Source of the DNA: Symbiodinium natans
Taxonomy: Eukaryota > Sar > Dinophyceae > Suessiales > Symbiodiniaceae
Direction: 5' to 3'
Assembly (NCBI GenBank): GCA_905221605.1
Contig: CAJNDS010002065.1
Span: forward strand, 267,501 to 331,500
DNA length: 64,000 bases
Both the position numbers and the translations under genes were made by a program. Of the stretch, positions 44,486 through 51,986 are shown piece after piece (positions within the stretch are counted from its first letter, which is position 1; each line of letters starts with the position of its first letter). The notes beneath the pieces are model-generated. The model had not been told where the DNA came from. It did not search any database and worked only from the letters and a program-made list of their open reading frames with translations.

Positions 44486-47011
44486 ATGCCAACGTTTCGC
44501 CCTGAAGCAGTGATTTTTAGGTCGACCGGCGAAAAGGCGTTCTTTCATGCCCTCGCCAGTACCTATGGATGCGAACTCCTGGAAACTCGACCGGCGAAGG
44601 GGGGCCCGCTCGGGCGACGACCTTTTTTCCGGCCGGGGTTTTCAAAAGTCATGAGCTGGGCTCAACAACGAGAAGCGATTAGAATTGCAGCCGAGGCCGG
44701 GGTCAGGGCGAGGACCTCGGCGGCAGGCTCAGAAACCCTTCCTTTGACACACCACCACCTCCGCTACGCGATGCTCAGCCGCCCGAACGGCGAGCTCACG
44801 AGGGCCGGCCAGTATTACTACCAACTGATCGACCGGCCGCCCCCCAGCCGGCAGTACGACCGCAACCAACCCCTCATCCGCGAGGGCCCGAACGATTACA
44901 TCATGCTCCGGGGGGGCGCCAAAAAGCTGCTCCGCAGCCTCCAGCCCAACGGGAACTACCACTTGACCAAGCTCGGGAAGAGCTTCTTCAAGGACAAGTG
45001 GGTGGACTGGGTGGTGCACGTGCCCGTCATCATCCGCGGCATCCGGCGAAACGGCCGGAACCGCGGCATGCCCTACGAGCGCACGAAGCGCCTGCCCGTC
45101 ACGGACCTCAACGTCACACTGCCCCGGCAGAGCGAGGGGCTCTCGGATGCCCAAGCGGCCCGGAACCTCAAGGCGTCCGCGCTCGCGCAGCTCGGGAACC
45201 CCGAGCCGAACGACATTATTTGGGAGCTGTCCGACGAGACCTACTACCTGGACGCAACGAGGGAGTGGACCTTCAGCCAGCAGGCCATGCAGGTCGTAGA
45301 CGACCGGGTGGTGGTGGAGACCGTCCTGGATCAGCCCCTGGGGGCTCTGCGGGACGTCTCCTACCAGCTGTACTGCGGCGACGAAATCCTAGAGTCCGCC
45401 TTCGAACAGCGGCCGGACAAGCTTTGCGTCCCTCGGCAGCTCGCGGAGCTGATGCGGCTGCCGCTGCAGGAGGTGCTTTCGGACTTCGACGCAATCTGCA
45501 CCAAAAAAACGTGGCGGGAGCAGGGCATCACCCCCCGAGAGATCCGGGAATTCTGCCTTTGGCGCCAGGCCCCGATGTTCTACGTGGACTGCCAGGGCCG
45601 CCTGCTGGACAAGTACGAGCCTACCGTCAAGGAGCAGCGGGCCGTGGCCTTCACGAGCTGGAACGGCCACGCCTTCTTCTACAAATCCGCCCGCACCGTC
45701 GCGAAGTGCGAGCCGATCGGGGAGCGGGCCAGGTACCGGGGCGAGAGGAAGCCAGGCGAAACGCCCGAGTTCAAGGATTGGCGGGAGTGGGAGGGCGAGG
45801 TCGCCAGCGGTCATTTCTACACTGAAGACCTGGAGCAGGTCCGGAGGGAGCTCCTGGCCGAGGGGCACTGCCCGAAGGTGGTCATGCGAAGCATGAGCGA
45901 GTGGCGGTGCCTGCGGCTGAGGGTGCGGGGCGGCGAGGACTGCGTCATCTCCGCCTTCCACGAAGACCTGGATGTGCTGCAGGCCTGGATGGGGCGGCTG
46001 GGGCTCCCCTATTGCGGGCAGCGTCTGGCGGGCGCCGCGAGCGAGGTCTTCCTTCACCTTCTCAAGGCCCGCCGCGATCCGCCCGGATCTCGGCAAGCCC
46101 TGCTCGCGGAGCAGGACCACCAGTGCAAGCTCTGCGCGGCCCCCATCACCGCAACCACGTGCGAGTTGGACCACATCGTCCCCGTGCACCAGTCCTTCGC
46201 CGCACAGGCCCAGAACCTCCAGGCACTGTGCCTCGAGTGCCACCGGAACAAAACGGCCCTGGAGTCCTCGCACGCCACGACACTGGAGTCGCGCTTCAGC
46301 CGGCGGGCTTACGAGCAGTACGTGGAATCGCCTCGACTCCCGCCGCTCGTCTTCAAGCTCAACAGCCACAAGCCGGACCACATCTGCCACGGTATAGACG
46401 TGGTGCGGTGCCGCAAGAACGGTCTGGCCCATGCCAAGTTCCCGGCGCCCATCTTCTGCCCCAAGGACAACGTTGAGCAAGCCCGCGAAGGGCACCTGGC
46501 GGACCTGACCTACGTGAGGCTCCGGGAGGACGGGCGTTGGGCGGCGTTCAAGCAGCTCCCCTACGTGGGCCAGGGCTGGTACGCCAAGCCTGCGGTGGCC
46601 TACATGCTGGAAAAGGGCCTTGCGACATGGAGCGACTTCGTGTACAGCCTGGACGCCACGGCGCACGTGGACCAGGAGTCCGTGGCCCAGGCCCTGCAGA
46701 AAATGGAGGCGGCTTGGCCGGAGGGAGAGGAGCACTACGCGAAGCTGTCGGTGAATGCCCTCATCGGGCTGTGGGCACGCAACATGAACCTCATCTACAC
46801 CATGCGCACCAGCAACCACCAGTTCGACGGGTCCGGGTGCCAGCACCGGGAGCTGTTCCTGGACGCCGCGGGCGGGATGCACTGGGATCACATCTACGTG
46901 ACCCAGTTGTTGTCCAACCGGAGCTGCCGGCCTGTGCACGACTTCGTGATGGCCTCGGAGTACGTCGCAGAATCCGGGATGCACTCGCAACCGTGCCGTC
47001 GAGGTACCTGA
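44486..47011 (+). CDS. Divergent family B DNA polymerase with internal HNH module (5' part, ends at a frame break)
   Basis: 841 codons from ATG 44486, in an A-rich context (acaaaaaaATG). The N-terminal half is not recognised but contains REIREFCLWRQAPMFYVD and FTSWNGHAFFYKSA, a layout I associate with polymerases of Polinton-like elements. An HNH-type zinc module spans residues about 547-589: CKLC, CELDHIVPVH, CLECHRNK. Polymerase landmarks follow: GIDVVRCRKNGL near residue 636 (motif A, replacing DxxSLYP) and KLSVNALIGLW near residue 753 (motif B, replacing KxxxNSxYG). The catalytic motif C (KTD) is not in this frame; it lies just after the stop, in the next frame at about 47020. So the open frame stops one motif short of a complete polymerase. 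The product would replicate the element DNA. Confidence 0.65.
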   Translation: MPTFRPEAVIFRSTGEKAFFHALASTYGCELLETRPAKGGPLGRRPFFRPGFSKVMSWAQQREAIRIAAEAGVRARTSAAGSETLPLTHHHLRYAMLSRPNGELTRAGQYYYQLIDRPPPSRQYDRNQPLIREGPNDYIMLRGGAKKLLRSLQPNGNYHLTKLGKSFFKDKWVDWVVHVPVIIRGIRRNGRNRGMPYERTKRLPVTDLNVTLPRQSEGLSDAQAARNLKASALAQLGNPEPNDIIWELSDETYYLDATREWTFSQQAMQVVDDRVVVETVLDQPLGALRDVSYQLYCGDEILESAFEQRPDKLCVPRQLAELMRLPLQEVLSDFDAICTKKTWREQGITPREIREFCLWRQAPMFYVDCQGRLLDKYEPTVKEQRAVAFTSWNGHAFFYKSARTVAKCEPIGERARYRGERKPGETPEFKDWREWEGEVASGHFYTEDLEQVRRELLAEGHCPKVVMRSMSEWRCLRLRVRGGEDCVISAFHEDLDVLQAWMGRLGLPYCGQRLAGAASEVFLHLLKARRDPPGSRQALLAEQDHQCKLCAAPITATTCELDHIVPVHQSFAAQAQNLQALCLECHRNKTALESSHATTLESRFSRRAYEQYVESPRLPPLVFKLNSHKPDHICHGIDVVRCRKNGLAHAKFPAPIFCPKDNVEQAREGHLADLTYVRLREDGRWAAFKQLPYVGQGWYAKPAVAYMLEKGLATWSDFVYSLDATAHVDQESVAQALQKMEAAWPEGEEHYAKLSVNALIGLWARNMNLIYTMRTSNHQFDGSGCQHRELFLDAAGGMHWDHIYVTQLLSNRSCRPVHDFVMASEYVAESGMHSQPCRRGT

Positions 47012-48213
47012 AGGCCGTCAAAACGGACTGCGTCGTCTTCCAGGACCTGCCCAAAAAGTTCCAGGGCCTTGTGGACAGCCTGGTCCGCGAAAGGCATCCC
47101 GACGGCACGCCCGTGTACCGATGCGAGGAGGTCAAGGGCCTCGAAGGCCAGTATCGGATCCCCCGAATCGAGGCGGAGTGGATGTGCAACATTGACACCT
47201 GGAAGGTCGCGGAGGACCCTTTTGAGGGCGGGAGCCTGCTGCTGACCGGCTACCCGGGCACCGGGAAGACCCACCTGGCGCGCCAGATCGTGACCGCCCT
47301 CCGGGAAGAAGGGTACAAGGTGAAGATCATCACGAAGACCCACTCCTCCGTGCAGAACTTTGGCATGCAGGCGGAGACGGCCGACCACTGGGTGCGGAGC
47401 ACCGTCCGGAACGGCTACTGCAACATCGACTGGCTGGTGGTGGAGGAGATTACGCAGCTCGACACGGGGCTGTGGAACGACATCGCCTGCGTCTCCATGA
47501 ACCGCAAAGTCAAGTTCCTGCTGCTTGGCGACTTCCGCCAGTTCCCCGCCGTCATGGACAACTTCGCGGGCACCCCGGTGCAGCGGGAGCTCAAGCACTG
47601 CCAGCTGCTCCACGACCTCACCGACGGCTGGCACCACGAGCTCACCGAGAACAGGAGGAGCGACCCGGGCATCTTCGACTTCCTCCGGTGGCTCCGGGTC
47701 GACGAGCCCCGGGAGCAGTCCCTGCCGGAAGCGGTCCGGGCGGCCCGGGAAAGGTTTCCGCGGCAAGGCGAGCCCGATGTCAGCCTGGTCATCTCCCACG
47801 CCCACCGCATCAGGATCAATGCGCGGGACAACCGTCGCCTGGCCCCGCCGGAAGCTGTGACGATCGAGTACACCGGCACTGGCCCGACGACCACCAACAT
47901 GCCGCAGACCATGCGGGTCTGGCCCGGCCTGAAGCTCATCGGCGTCGGCGGCCGCGTGACCAAAGGCATCTACGTGCATGTGGCCGAAGTGGGTCCCGAG
48001 AAGATCGTCTTGGACGGCGGCGACTCCTTCACCCACGCCGCCCTCCTGAAACACACCCGGCTGTGCCACGCCATCACCTACGCCTCGTGTCAAGGCCTGA
48101 CGCTCGAAGGGCGGGTTTTCCTATGCGACACCGAGAGTCCACACTTCACCCTCAAGCACCTCTATGTGGGGAGCAGCAGGGCCACCAGCAGCGAGCTCCT
48201 GAGCGTGCTCTAG
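46972..48213 (+). CDS. Polymerase motif C region plus Pif1-type SF1 helicase (3' part of the same gene)
   Basis: In a frame shifted from the polymerase, coding resumes at about 46972 with RYLKAVKTDCVVFQ, where KTD stands for the polymerase DTD motif, and continues into a helicase. Walker A is LLLTGYPGTGKTHLA (about 47245-47280), Walker B IDWLVVEEITQLD, motif III FLLLGDFRQFPAV, then ENRRSD, motif V SCQGLTLEGRVFL and motif VI HLYVGSSRATS. This set fits the Pif1/Dda branch of SF1. If translated alone, the first in-frame ATG is 47182, giving 343 residues with Walker A near residue 25. Joined to the polymerase frame it would make one replication protein of about 1240 residues. The gene ends in TAG sharing CTAG with the stop of the antisense gene. 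Confidence 0.75.
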   Translation: MRDALATVPSRYLKAVKTDCVVFQDLPKKFQGLVDSLVRERHPDGTPVYRCEEVKGLEGQYRIPRIEAEWMCNIDTWKVAEDPFEGGSLLLTGYPGTGKTHLARQIVTALREEGYKVKIITKTHSSVQNFGMQAETADHWVRSTVRNGYCNIDWLVVEEITQLDTGLWNDIACVSMNRKVKFLLLGDFRQFPAVMDNFAGTPVQRELKHCQLLHDLTDGWHHELTENRRSDPGIFDFLRWLRVDEPREQSLPEAVRAARERFPRQGEPDVSLVISHAHRIRINARDNRRLAPPEAVTIEYTGTGPTTTNMPQTMRVWPGLKLIGVGGRVTKGIYVHVAEVGPEKIVLDGGDSFTHAALLKHTRLCHAITYASCQGLTLEGRVFLCDTESPHFTLKHLYVGSSRATSSELLSVL

Positions 48214-48767
48214 AACGGACACTGAAAGGCCGGGGCTTCGGCCTCTCTGAGCTGCAGGTCCGTCACTTCCATCAGAAGCCCACACTGACCCGACATGAGC
48301 CACACCTGGCGCAAATCTGCGCGCACCTTGCATTCCCGACCGGCCAGGTCGCCAGGATCCTCCAGCGGCTGCTGGTCAGCGTCCCAGAAGTGGACTCGGG
48401 ACAAATCGACCTTGAGCTTGATGAAGCTGTTCCCGCGTGAGGAGGTCTTGAGGCAGGACACGAAGCGACCCTCCACGTCCGACGCAGTGAGGTAGCGGCC
48501 GAAGATTTTAGAGTCGTGGAGGCATCGCTGGGTCAGCTGGCCCTTGATGTCCTTCTCGATCGCCTGCAGGTCTGCCTTGGCGGCCTCGTTCTGCTCGAGA
48601 CACAGGGGGAGTCGCCGGGCTTCCGTCTCGCTGCCGTAGGGGCTGGGGTGCCACAAGATGCGCAGCCACTCGTGGGACCGCCAGGCCTCCGCGCACACCG
48701 GGAAGAACTTGCCGCCACGCTGGTTGGTCGTAAGCTCACCGAGCTTGAGTACCGTTTTGGGCTCCAT
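48210..48767 (-). CDS. OB-fold-like, probable single-stranded DNA-binding protein
   Basis: 185 residues from ATG 48767-48765, the only clear gene of the block on the minus strand. The N-terminal half is polar (GELTTNQRGGKFFPVC). The C-terminal half has alternating strands: GRFVSCLKTSSRGNSFIKLK, VHFWDADQQPLEDP, LAGRECKVRADLRQVWLM and GLLMEVTDLQLRE. The pattern of strands with a terminal GLxxxVTDxQ resembles small OB-fold single-stranded DNA-binding proteins of large algal DNA viruses and their relatives; this is by eye only. Its stop overlaps the helicase stop (CTAG, 48210-48213). Its 5' end faces the plus-strand genes, so about 30 bases (48768-48797) must hold promoters for both directions. 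Confidence 0.4.
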   Translation of the reverse strand: MEPKTVLKLGELTTNQRGGKFFPVCAEAWRSHEWLRILWHPSPYGSETEARRLPLCLEQNEAAKADLQAIEKDIKGQLTQRCLHDSKIFGRYLTASDVEGRFVSCLKTSSRGNSFIKLKVDLSRVHFWDADQQPLEDPGDLAGRECKVRADLRQVWLMSGQCGLLMEVTDLQLREAEAPAFQCPF

Positions 48768-48797
48768 CGCTCCTTCTTTTTTCACGACAAGAAAAAA

Positions 48798-48965
48798 ATG
48801 CCGGCCACCGTCGCCACCGCGGAGTGCGTGGTGGCCCTGGCGTGCTTGCTGGTCCTGTGGGCCTTTTCTTTTCCTTCAACAAATGAGACTCCTGGAACTC
48901 TTCAGCGGCACGGGGTCGGTCGGACGTGCCTTCGCGGCCCGTGGCTGGGAGGTAACGAGTCTTGA
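48798..48965 (+). CDS. Small putative membrane protein
   Basis: 55 codons from ATG 48798, preceded by gacaagaaaaaaa. Residues 10-25 (CVVALACLLVLWAFSF) form one hydrophobic helix. The 3' half overlaps the start of the methyltransferase in another frame, and its composition there looks like an overlap artefact. It could be a short membrane protein or merely the leader ahead of the methyltransferase. Confidence 0.3.
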   Translation: MPATVATAECVVALACLLVLWAFSFPSTNETPGTLQRHGVGRTCLRGPWLGGNES

Positions 48966-49530
48966 CAGCAACCCAAAAGCCAGCCCAACCATCTGCTCCG
49001 ACATCCTGCAATGGGACTACAAGGCCTTCGAGCCCGGGCACTTCGACGCAGTGTGGGCCTCGCCCTGCTGCACCGAGTTCAGCATCGCACTCAAGAAGCG
49101 CCCCCGCAACCTGCCGCTCGGAGATGCCCTGGTGCTCAAGACCCTGGAGGTCATAGACTACCTCAAGCCTCGGTGGTGGGCCATCGAAAACCCGAGCACC
49201 GGGCGCCTCAAAACCCGCCCCTACATGCAAGGGCTGCACATGGACCGGGTCACGTACTGCAAGTACGGCTTCCGCTACAAGAAGCCCACGGCCATCTGGC
49301 ACAACTTGCCCTGGACCCCCTCCCAGGGGCCCTGCCGCAAGGGCGACCGCTGCGAGGCCTTCCAAGGAACTCGGCACCCCGAGGCCGCGCAGCGAGGGCC
49401 CACCAAGGGGCGGCAGGGGAGCAACTCGCGGGACCAGCTCTACTCCATCCCGCCTGCGCTGTGCGACGAGATCGCCGCGAGCGCAACACTTGGGTTAAAT
49501 GGGCAAGGTGCGTCTCTTCAAGACGCCTGA
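48883..49530 (+). CDS. DNA (cytosine-5) methyltransferase, small form
   Basis: 215 residues from ATG 48883 (tcaacaaATG). The SAM-binding motif I is right at the start: LLELFSGTGSVGRAF. Motif IV has the catalytic Pro-Cys in WASPCCTEFS, and motif VI reads WWAIENPSTG, with ENP where the family usually has ENV. The C-terminal part contains Cys/His residues and WHNLPWTP. At 215 residues it is shorter than cellular C5 methyltransferases, so the target-recognition domain is reduced. It would methylate cytosines of viral or host DNA. The end overlaps the ATPase start by 32 bases. Confidence 0.65.
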   Translation: MRLLELFSGTGSVGRAFAARGWEVTSLDSNPKASPTICSDILQWDYKAFEPGHFDAVWASPCCTEFSIALKKRPRNLPLGDALVLKTLEVIDYLKPRWWAIENPSTGRLKTRPYMQGLHMDRVTYCKYGFRYKKPTAIWHNLPWTPSQGPCRKGDRCEAFQGTRHPEAAQRGPTKGRQGSNSRDQLYSIPPALCDEIAASATLGLNGQGASLQDA

Positions 49531-50305
49531 GTACTCCGTCAAGCAGCCGCCTGACCCCGTGGTTTGCAAGCCCCCCGCCAACGGTATTTTGTGTGCTCCA
49601 TCTGCAAGCGGAAAGACGGTACTCCTTGTGAGCATGATTTTGGAGCAATACCGGGGCTGCTTCGAGCGCATCTATATCTTATCGCCCTCGGTGGAGGTCG
49701 ACTCTGCCTGGCAGCCTGTCAAGGATTACATCCGAGACGAGCTGGGCGTGAATACGGACCGGGAGCAGTGCTGGTGGGAGGATTGGGACGAGGGGGCGCT
49801 GCGGAAGATCATCGCGGACCAGAAGCGCATCACCCAGAAGAGCAAGGAGCTGGGCCTCAAAAAACTGTACTCGGTCTTGGTAGTTTTGGATGATCATGCC
49901 GATAATCCAGCTGTGCACCGCAAGACGGGAGATGGCGTTTTGGACACTCTGTTCATCAGGGGCAGACATTTTTGCATCAACACCTGGGTCTCGACCCAGA
50001 AGCTGCGTCTTATGAGCTCCGCCGTGCGGGTCAACGTGATGTTCTACTGCGTCTTCCGGTTGCGAAACCAACTGGAGCTGGATGCCTTGGTGGAGGAGCT
50101 GAGCGCCATGCTCCCGAAAGAAACCCTCTACGCCATGTACGAGGAGGCCACCAGGGAGCCCTACAGCTTCTGGTTCGTTAACCTCCGCGCGCCCAAGGAA
50201 GACATGTTTTGGGTGCGCTTCGACCGGAAGTTCTTGCTAAATGGGGACGCTCCTGAGCCAGATGGCGGCCAAGTTGTTGGGGGGAGGCCCGATGTGCGAA
50301 AGTGA
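49499..50305 (+). CDS. A32/FtsK-HerA-type DNA packaging ATPase
   Basis: 268 residues from ATG 49499 (gggttaaATG). Walker A is GILCAPSASGKTVLLVSMIL near residue 30-49, followed by a strand and RIYILSPS. Walker B is YSVLVVLDDHADNP near residue 125. The part WVSTQKLRLMSSAVRVN matches the sensor region after Walker B (STQ). This length and motif set is that of the genome-packaging ATPases of Polinton-like viruses, virophages and large DNA viruses. It pumps the genome into the capsid. Its 3' end overlaps the penton start by 65 bases. Confidence 0.75.
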   Translation: MGKVRLFKTPEYSVKQPPDPVVCKPPANGILCAPSASGKTVLLVSMILEQYRGCFERIYILSPSVEVDSAWQPVKDYIRDELGVNTDREQCWWEDWDEGALRKIIADQKRITQKSKELGLKKLYSVLVVLDDHADNPAVHRKTGDGVLDTLFIRGRHFCINTWVSTQKLRLMSSAVRVNVMFYCVFRLRNQLELDALVEELSAMLPKETLYAMYEEATREPYSFWFVNLRAPKEDMFWVRFDRKFLLNGDAPEPDGGQVVGGRPDVRK

Positions 50306-51215
50306 GTGCAGCAACATAAGGTGCTGCACCAGCACGCAGGGCATCTACGACCCCAGCCACTGGCCCCCACCAGACAGGCCCCGGCAAACCTCCGACGGCT
50401 CCAACGCCAGCGAGTTCTCGGCGCGGCCCACCCGGTTTTTCAGGCGCCGTTCTAAAAAGGGCATGACGAGTATCTACGTGGACTCGCGCCTCCGCGCGGA
50501 GGGCACGGACAGCAGCTTCTCCTTCGACATCGGTGAGAGTGTGCACATTCAATCCGGCGCCAAACTTGCGGCGTACAAGGTCCGCGTTGCTGACGCCTTT
50601 TTGAGCACGGACCGCGGGACGTTCTTGTACTGGGAGGACACGGTCGCCGGCACCCTGCATTACGCGGAGCTCCCGGTGGGGGCGTACACAGGGCCGCGAT
50701 TGGCTGCGTGGATCAGCAGCAACTTCGCTTCCGCCAGCTACACCGCCGAGACAAATGAGCTCGACGTGACCTACGACGGCGTGCGCCTCATCCTCAACGA
50801 TGCCGAGCTCCGGCAACGCTTCCCAGGCACGGCCCCCTACCCGCCGGGCGCCTCGCCCAGCAAGCCCCTGTCCATCAACCACCTCCTCGGCCCCAGCTAC
50901 CTCACAGGCTCTGTGCAGCGCTTCGTCTTTGTGACGATGAATCCGTTCTCAGAACTGTACCTCAGGTGCCCAACACTGGCCAACGGGGAGACGACGGTGG
51001 GCCCGTTGGGGCACGACATCCTCTGCAAGATCGTCGTTTCGAAAGGCGTGGGCCACGTCATGGAGACCGAGACGTCAGAGGGGCACTGGGTTCAGCTGCA
51101 CGGGCCCATAACCCTGCGTCAGTTGCGCTTCAAGCTCACCGACTACCAGGGCAACATCGTGAACACTCGAGGCACCAGCATTTCCTTTGTGGTTTTCCTC
51201 GACACCGAACGATAA
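50241..51215 (+). CDS. Penton (minor capsid) protein
   Basis: 324 residues from ATG 50241 (ttgctaaATG). The first 74 residues are Cys/Pro/Ser-rich and could be a separate small piece; an internal ATG at 50463 begins MTSIYVDSRLRAEGTDSSFS. From there the sequence is beta-rich with the opening of PLV pentons: (Y/V)DSR, GT, F-x-F, then repeated strands to the end (RQLRFKLTDYQGNIVNTRG). This is the usual single-jelly-roll vertex protein. Which ATG is used is not clear: the longer form fits the A-rich start context seen before other genes of the block. Confidence 0.65.
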   Translation: MGTLLSQMAAKLLGGGPMCESECSNIRCCTSTQGIYDPSHWPPPDRPRQTSDGSNASEFSARPTRFFRRRSKKGMTSIYVDSRLRAEGTDSSFSFDIGESVHIQSGAKLAAYKVRVADAFLSTDRGTFLYWEDTVAGTLHYAELPVGAYTGPRLAAWISSNFASASYTAETNELDVTYDGVRLILNDAELRQRFPGTAPYPPGASPSKPLSINHLLGPSYLTGSVQRFVFVTMNPFSELYLRCPTLANGETTVGPLGHDILCKIVVSKGVGHVMETETSEGHWVQLHGPITLRQLRFKLTDYQGNIVNTRGTSISFVVFLDTER

Positions 51216-51235
51216 AAAAATAATTGGAAAAGAAA

Positions 51236-51643
51236 ATGGCTGAGGATGAACCCGCTCCTGTGGCCACCGAGCCCGCCGTGGCCGAGCCTCCCGCGCAGCC
51301 GGTGGTGGCCGAGCCTCCCGAGCCTGCCGAGCCTGCCGCGGTGGCCGAGCCGCCGACCGAGGCTCCTCAGAAAGCGCCCCAACCCAAACGGCGAGGGCGA
51401 CCGCCAGGTTCGAAGAACAAGCCAAAGCCGCCCCCGACTGTGGCCGTGGCGGAGCTTCCGAAGCATGCTGAGCCGCCGACACCGGAGCCGCAGCAAGAGC
51501 CCCACCAGGAGCGAGCACAAGAGCCCCCGCCTGAGCCCCAGCAACCCGTGCGTATGACGCCCTCGGAGGCTCGCCGCGCCCGGCAGCTCTCGCGAGCCGA
51601 CCGCTTCCATGAGCTCCTGCTCGCAAACACAATGGACTTGTAA
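51236..51643 (+). CDS. Pro/Glu/Ala-rich protein with an AT-hook
   Basis: 135 residues from ATG 51236, preceded by the most AT-rich stretch of the block (gataaaaaaataattggaaaagaaa). The first 45 residues are Pro/Glu/Ala repeats (VAEPPxPAEP). KRRGRPPGSKNKPKP is a classic AT-hook DNA-binding motif. A Pro/Gln-rich linker follows and then a helical tail (ARRARQLSRADRFHELL). It may bind viral DNA in the minor groove in the particle or during packaging. The position between penton and capsid genes suggests a virion component. Confidence 0.55.
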   Translation: MAEDEPAPVATEPAVAEPPAQPVVAEPPEPAEPAAVAEPPTEAPQKAPQPKRRGRPPGSKNKPKPPPTVAVAELPKHAEPPTPEPQQEPHQERAQEPPPEPQQPVRMTPSEARRARQLSRADRFHELLLANTMDL

Positions 51644-51649
51644 AAAGAG

Positions 51650-51982
51650 ATGATGCCCTTCCCCGAGCGGCGCAATGAGGCCGCGATGCTGCGGGCGTTT
51701 CACAAGCAGTATCCCAGCTACAACTTGACGCCGCTGCTCTACAAGCGGCAGCAGCAATTGATCGATGCTCGGGCCTTCAACGAGTGGCTGGCCAACCGGC
51801 GGCAGCGCCAGGAAGGCGAGGCCTATACGGATGAAGTGGGGCGTGCAGTCGACGCCGTTAACAGGAGGATCCCCCAGTTGAGGTGGGCCCCCGCCGAGCG
51901 GGCGGGCGTGCGTCGCGTGGCCCGCGATGTGGCTGCCGGGCGCAACACTAGCGACTCTGCGGTTTATGGCGGCCTCATGTAA
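51650..51982 (+). CDS. Small helical protein, unknown
   Basis: 110 residues from ATG 51650 (taaaaagagATG), seven bases after the previous stop. It is mostly alpha-helical and basic: FHKQYPSYNLTPLLYKRQQQ, then RAFNEWLANRRQRQEGEA and AVYGGLM at the end. No family is recognised. It sits within the late structural cluster, so a virion role is likely by position only. The next gene begins five bases after its stop. Confidence 0.55.
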   Translation: MMPFPERRNEAAMLRAFHKQYPSYNLTPLLYKRQQQLIDARAFNEWLANRRQRQEGEAYTDEVGRAVDAVNRRIPQLRWAPAERAGVRRVARDVAAGRNTSDSAVYGGLM

Positions 51983-51986
51983 AGAC

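Noticed and set aside
45389-46990. 533-codon open frame on the minus strand inside the polymerase gene
   Set aside because: Antisense shadow produced by GC-rich third positions; no recognisable domain, while the plus strand has polymerase and HNH motifs.
46894-48093. 399-codon minus-strand open frame opposite the helicase
   Set aside because: Shadow of the helicase; its composition mirrors the sense codons.
51224-51236. Start of the AT-hook protein at the TTG at 51224
   Set aside because: An ATG in good A-rich context lies 12 bases downstream and nothing supports a non-ATG start.
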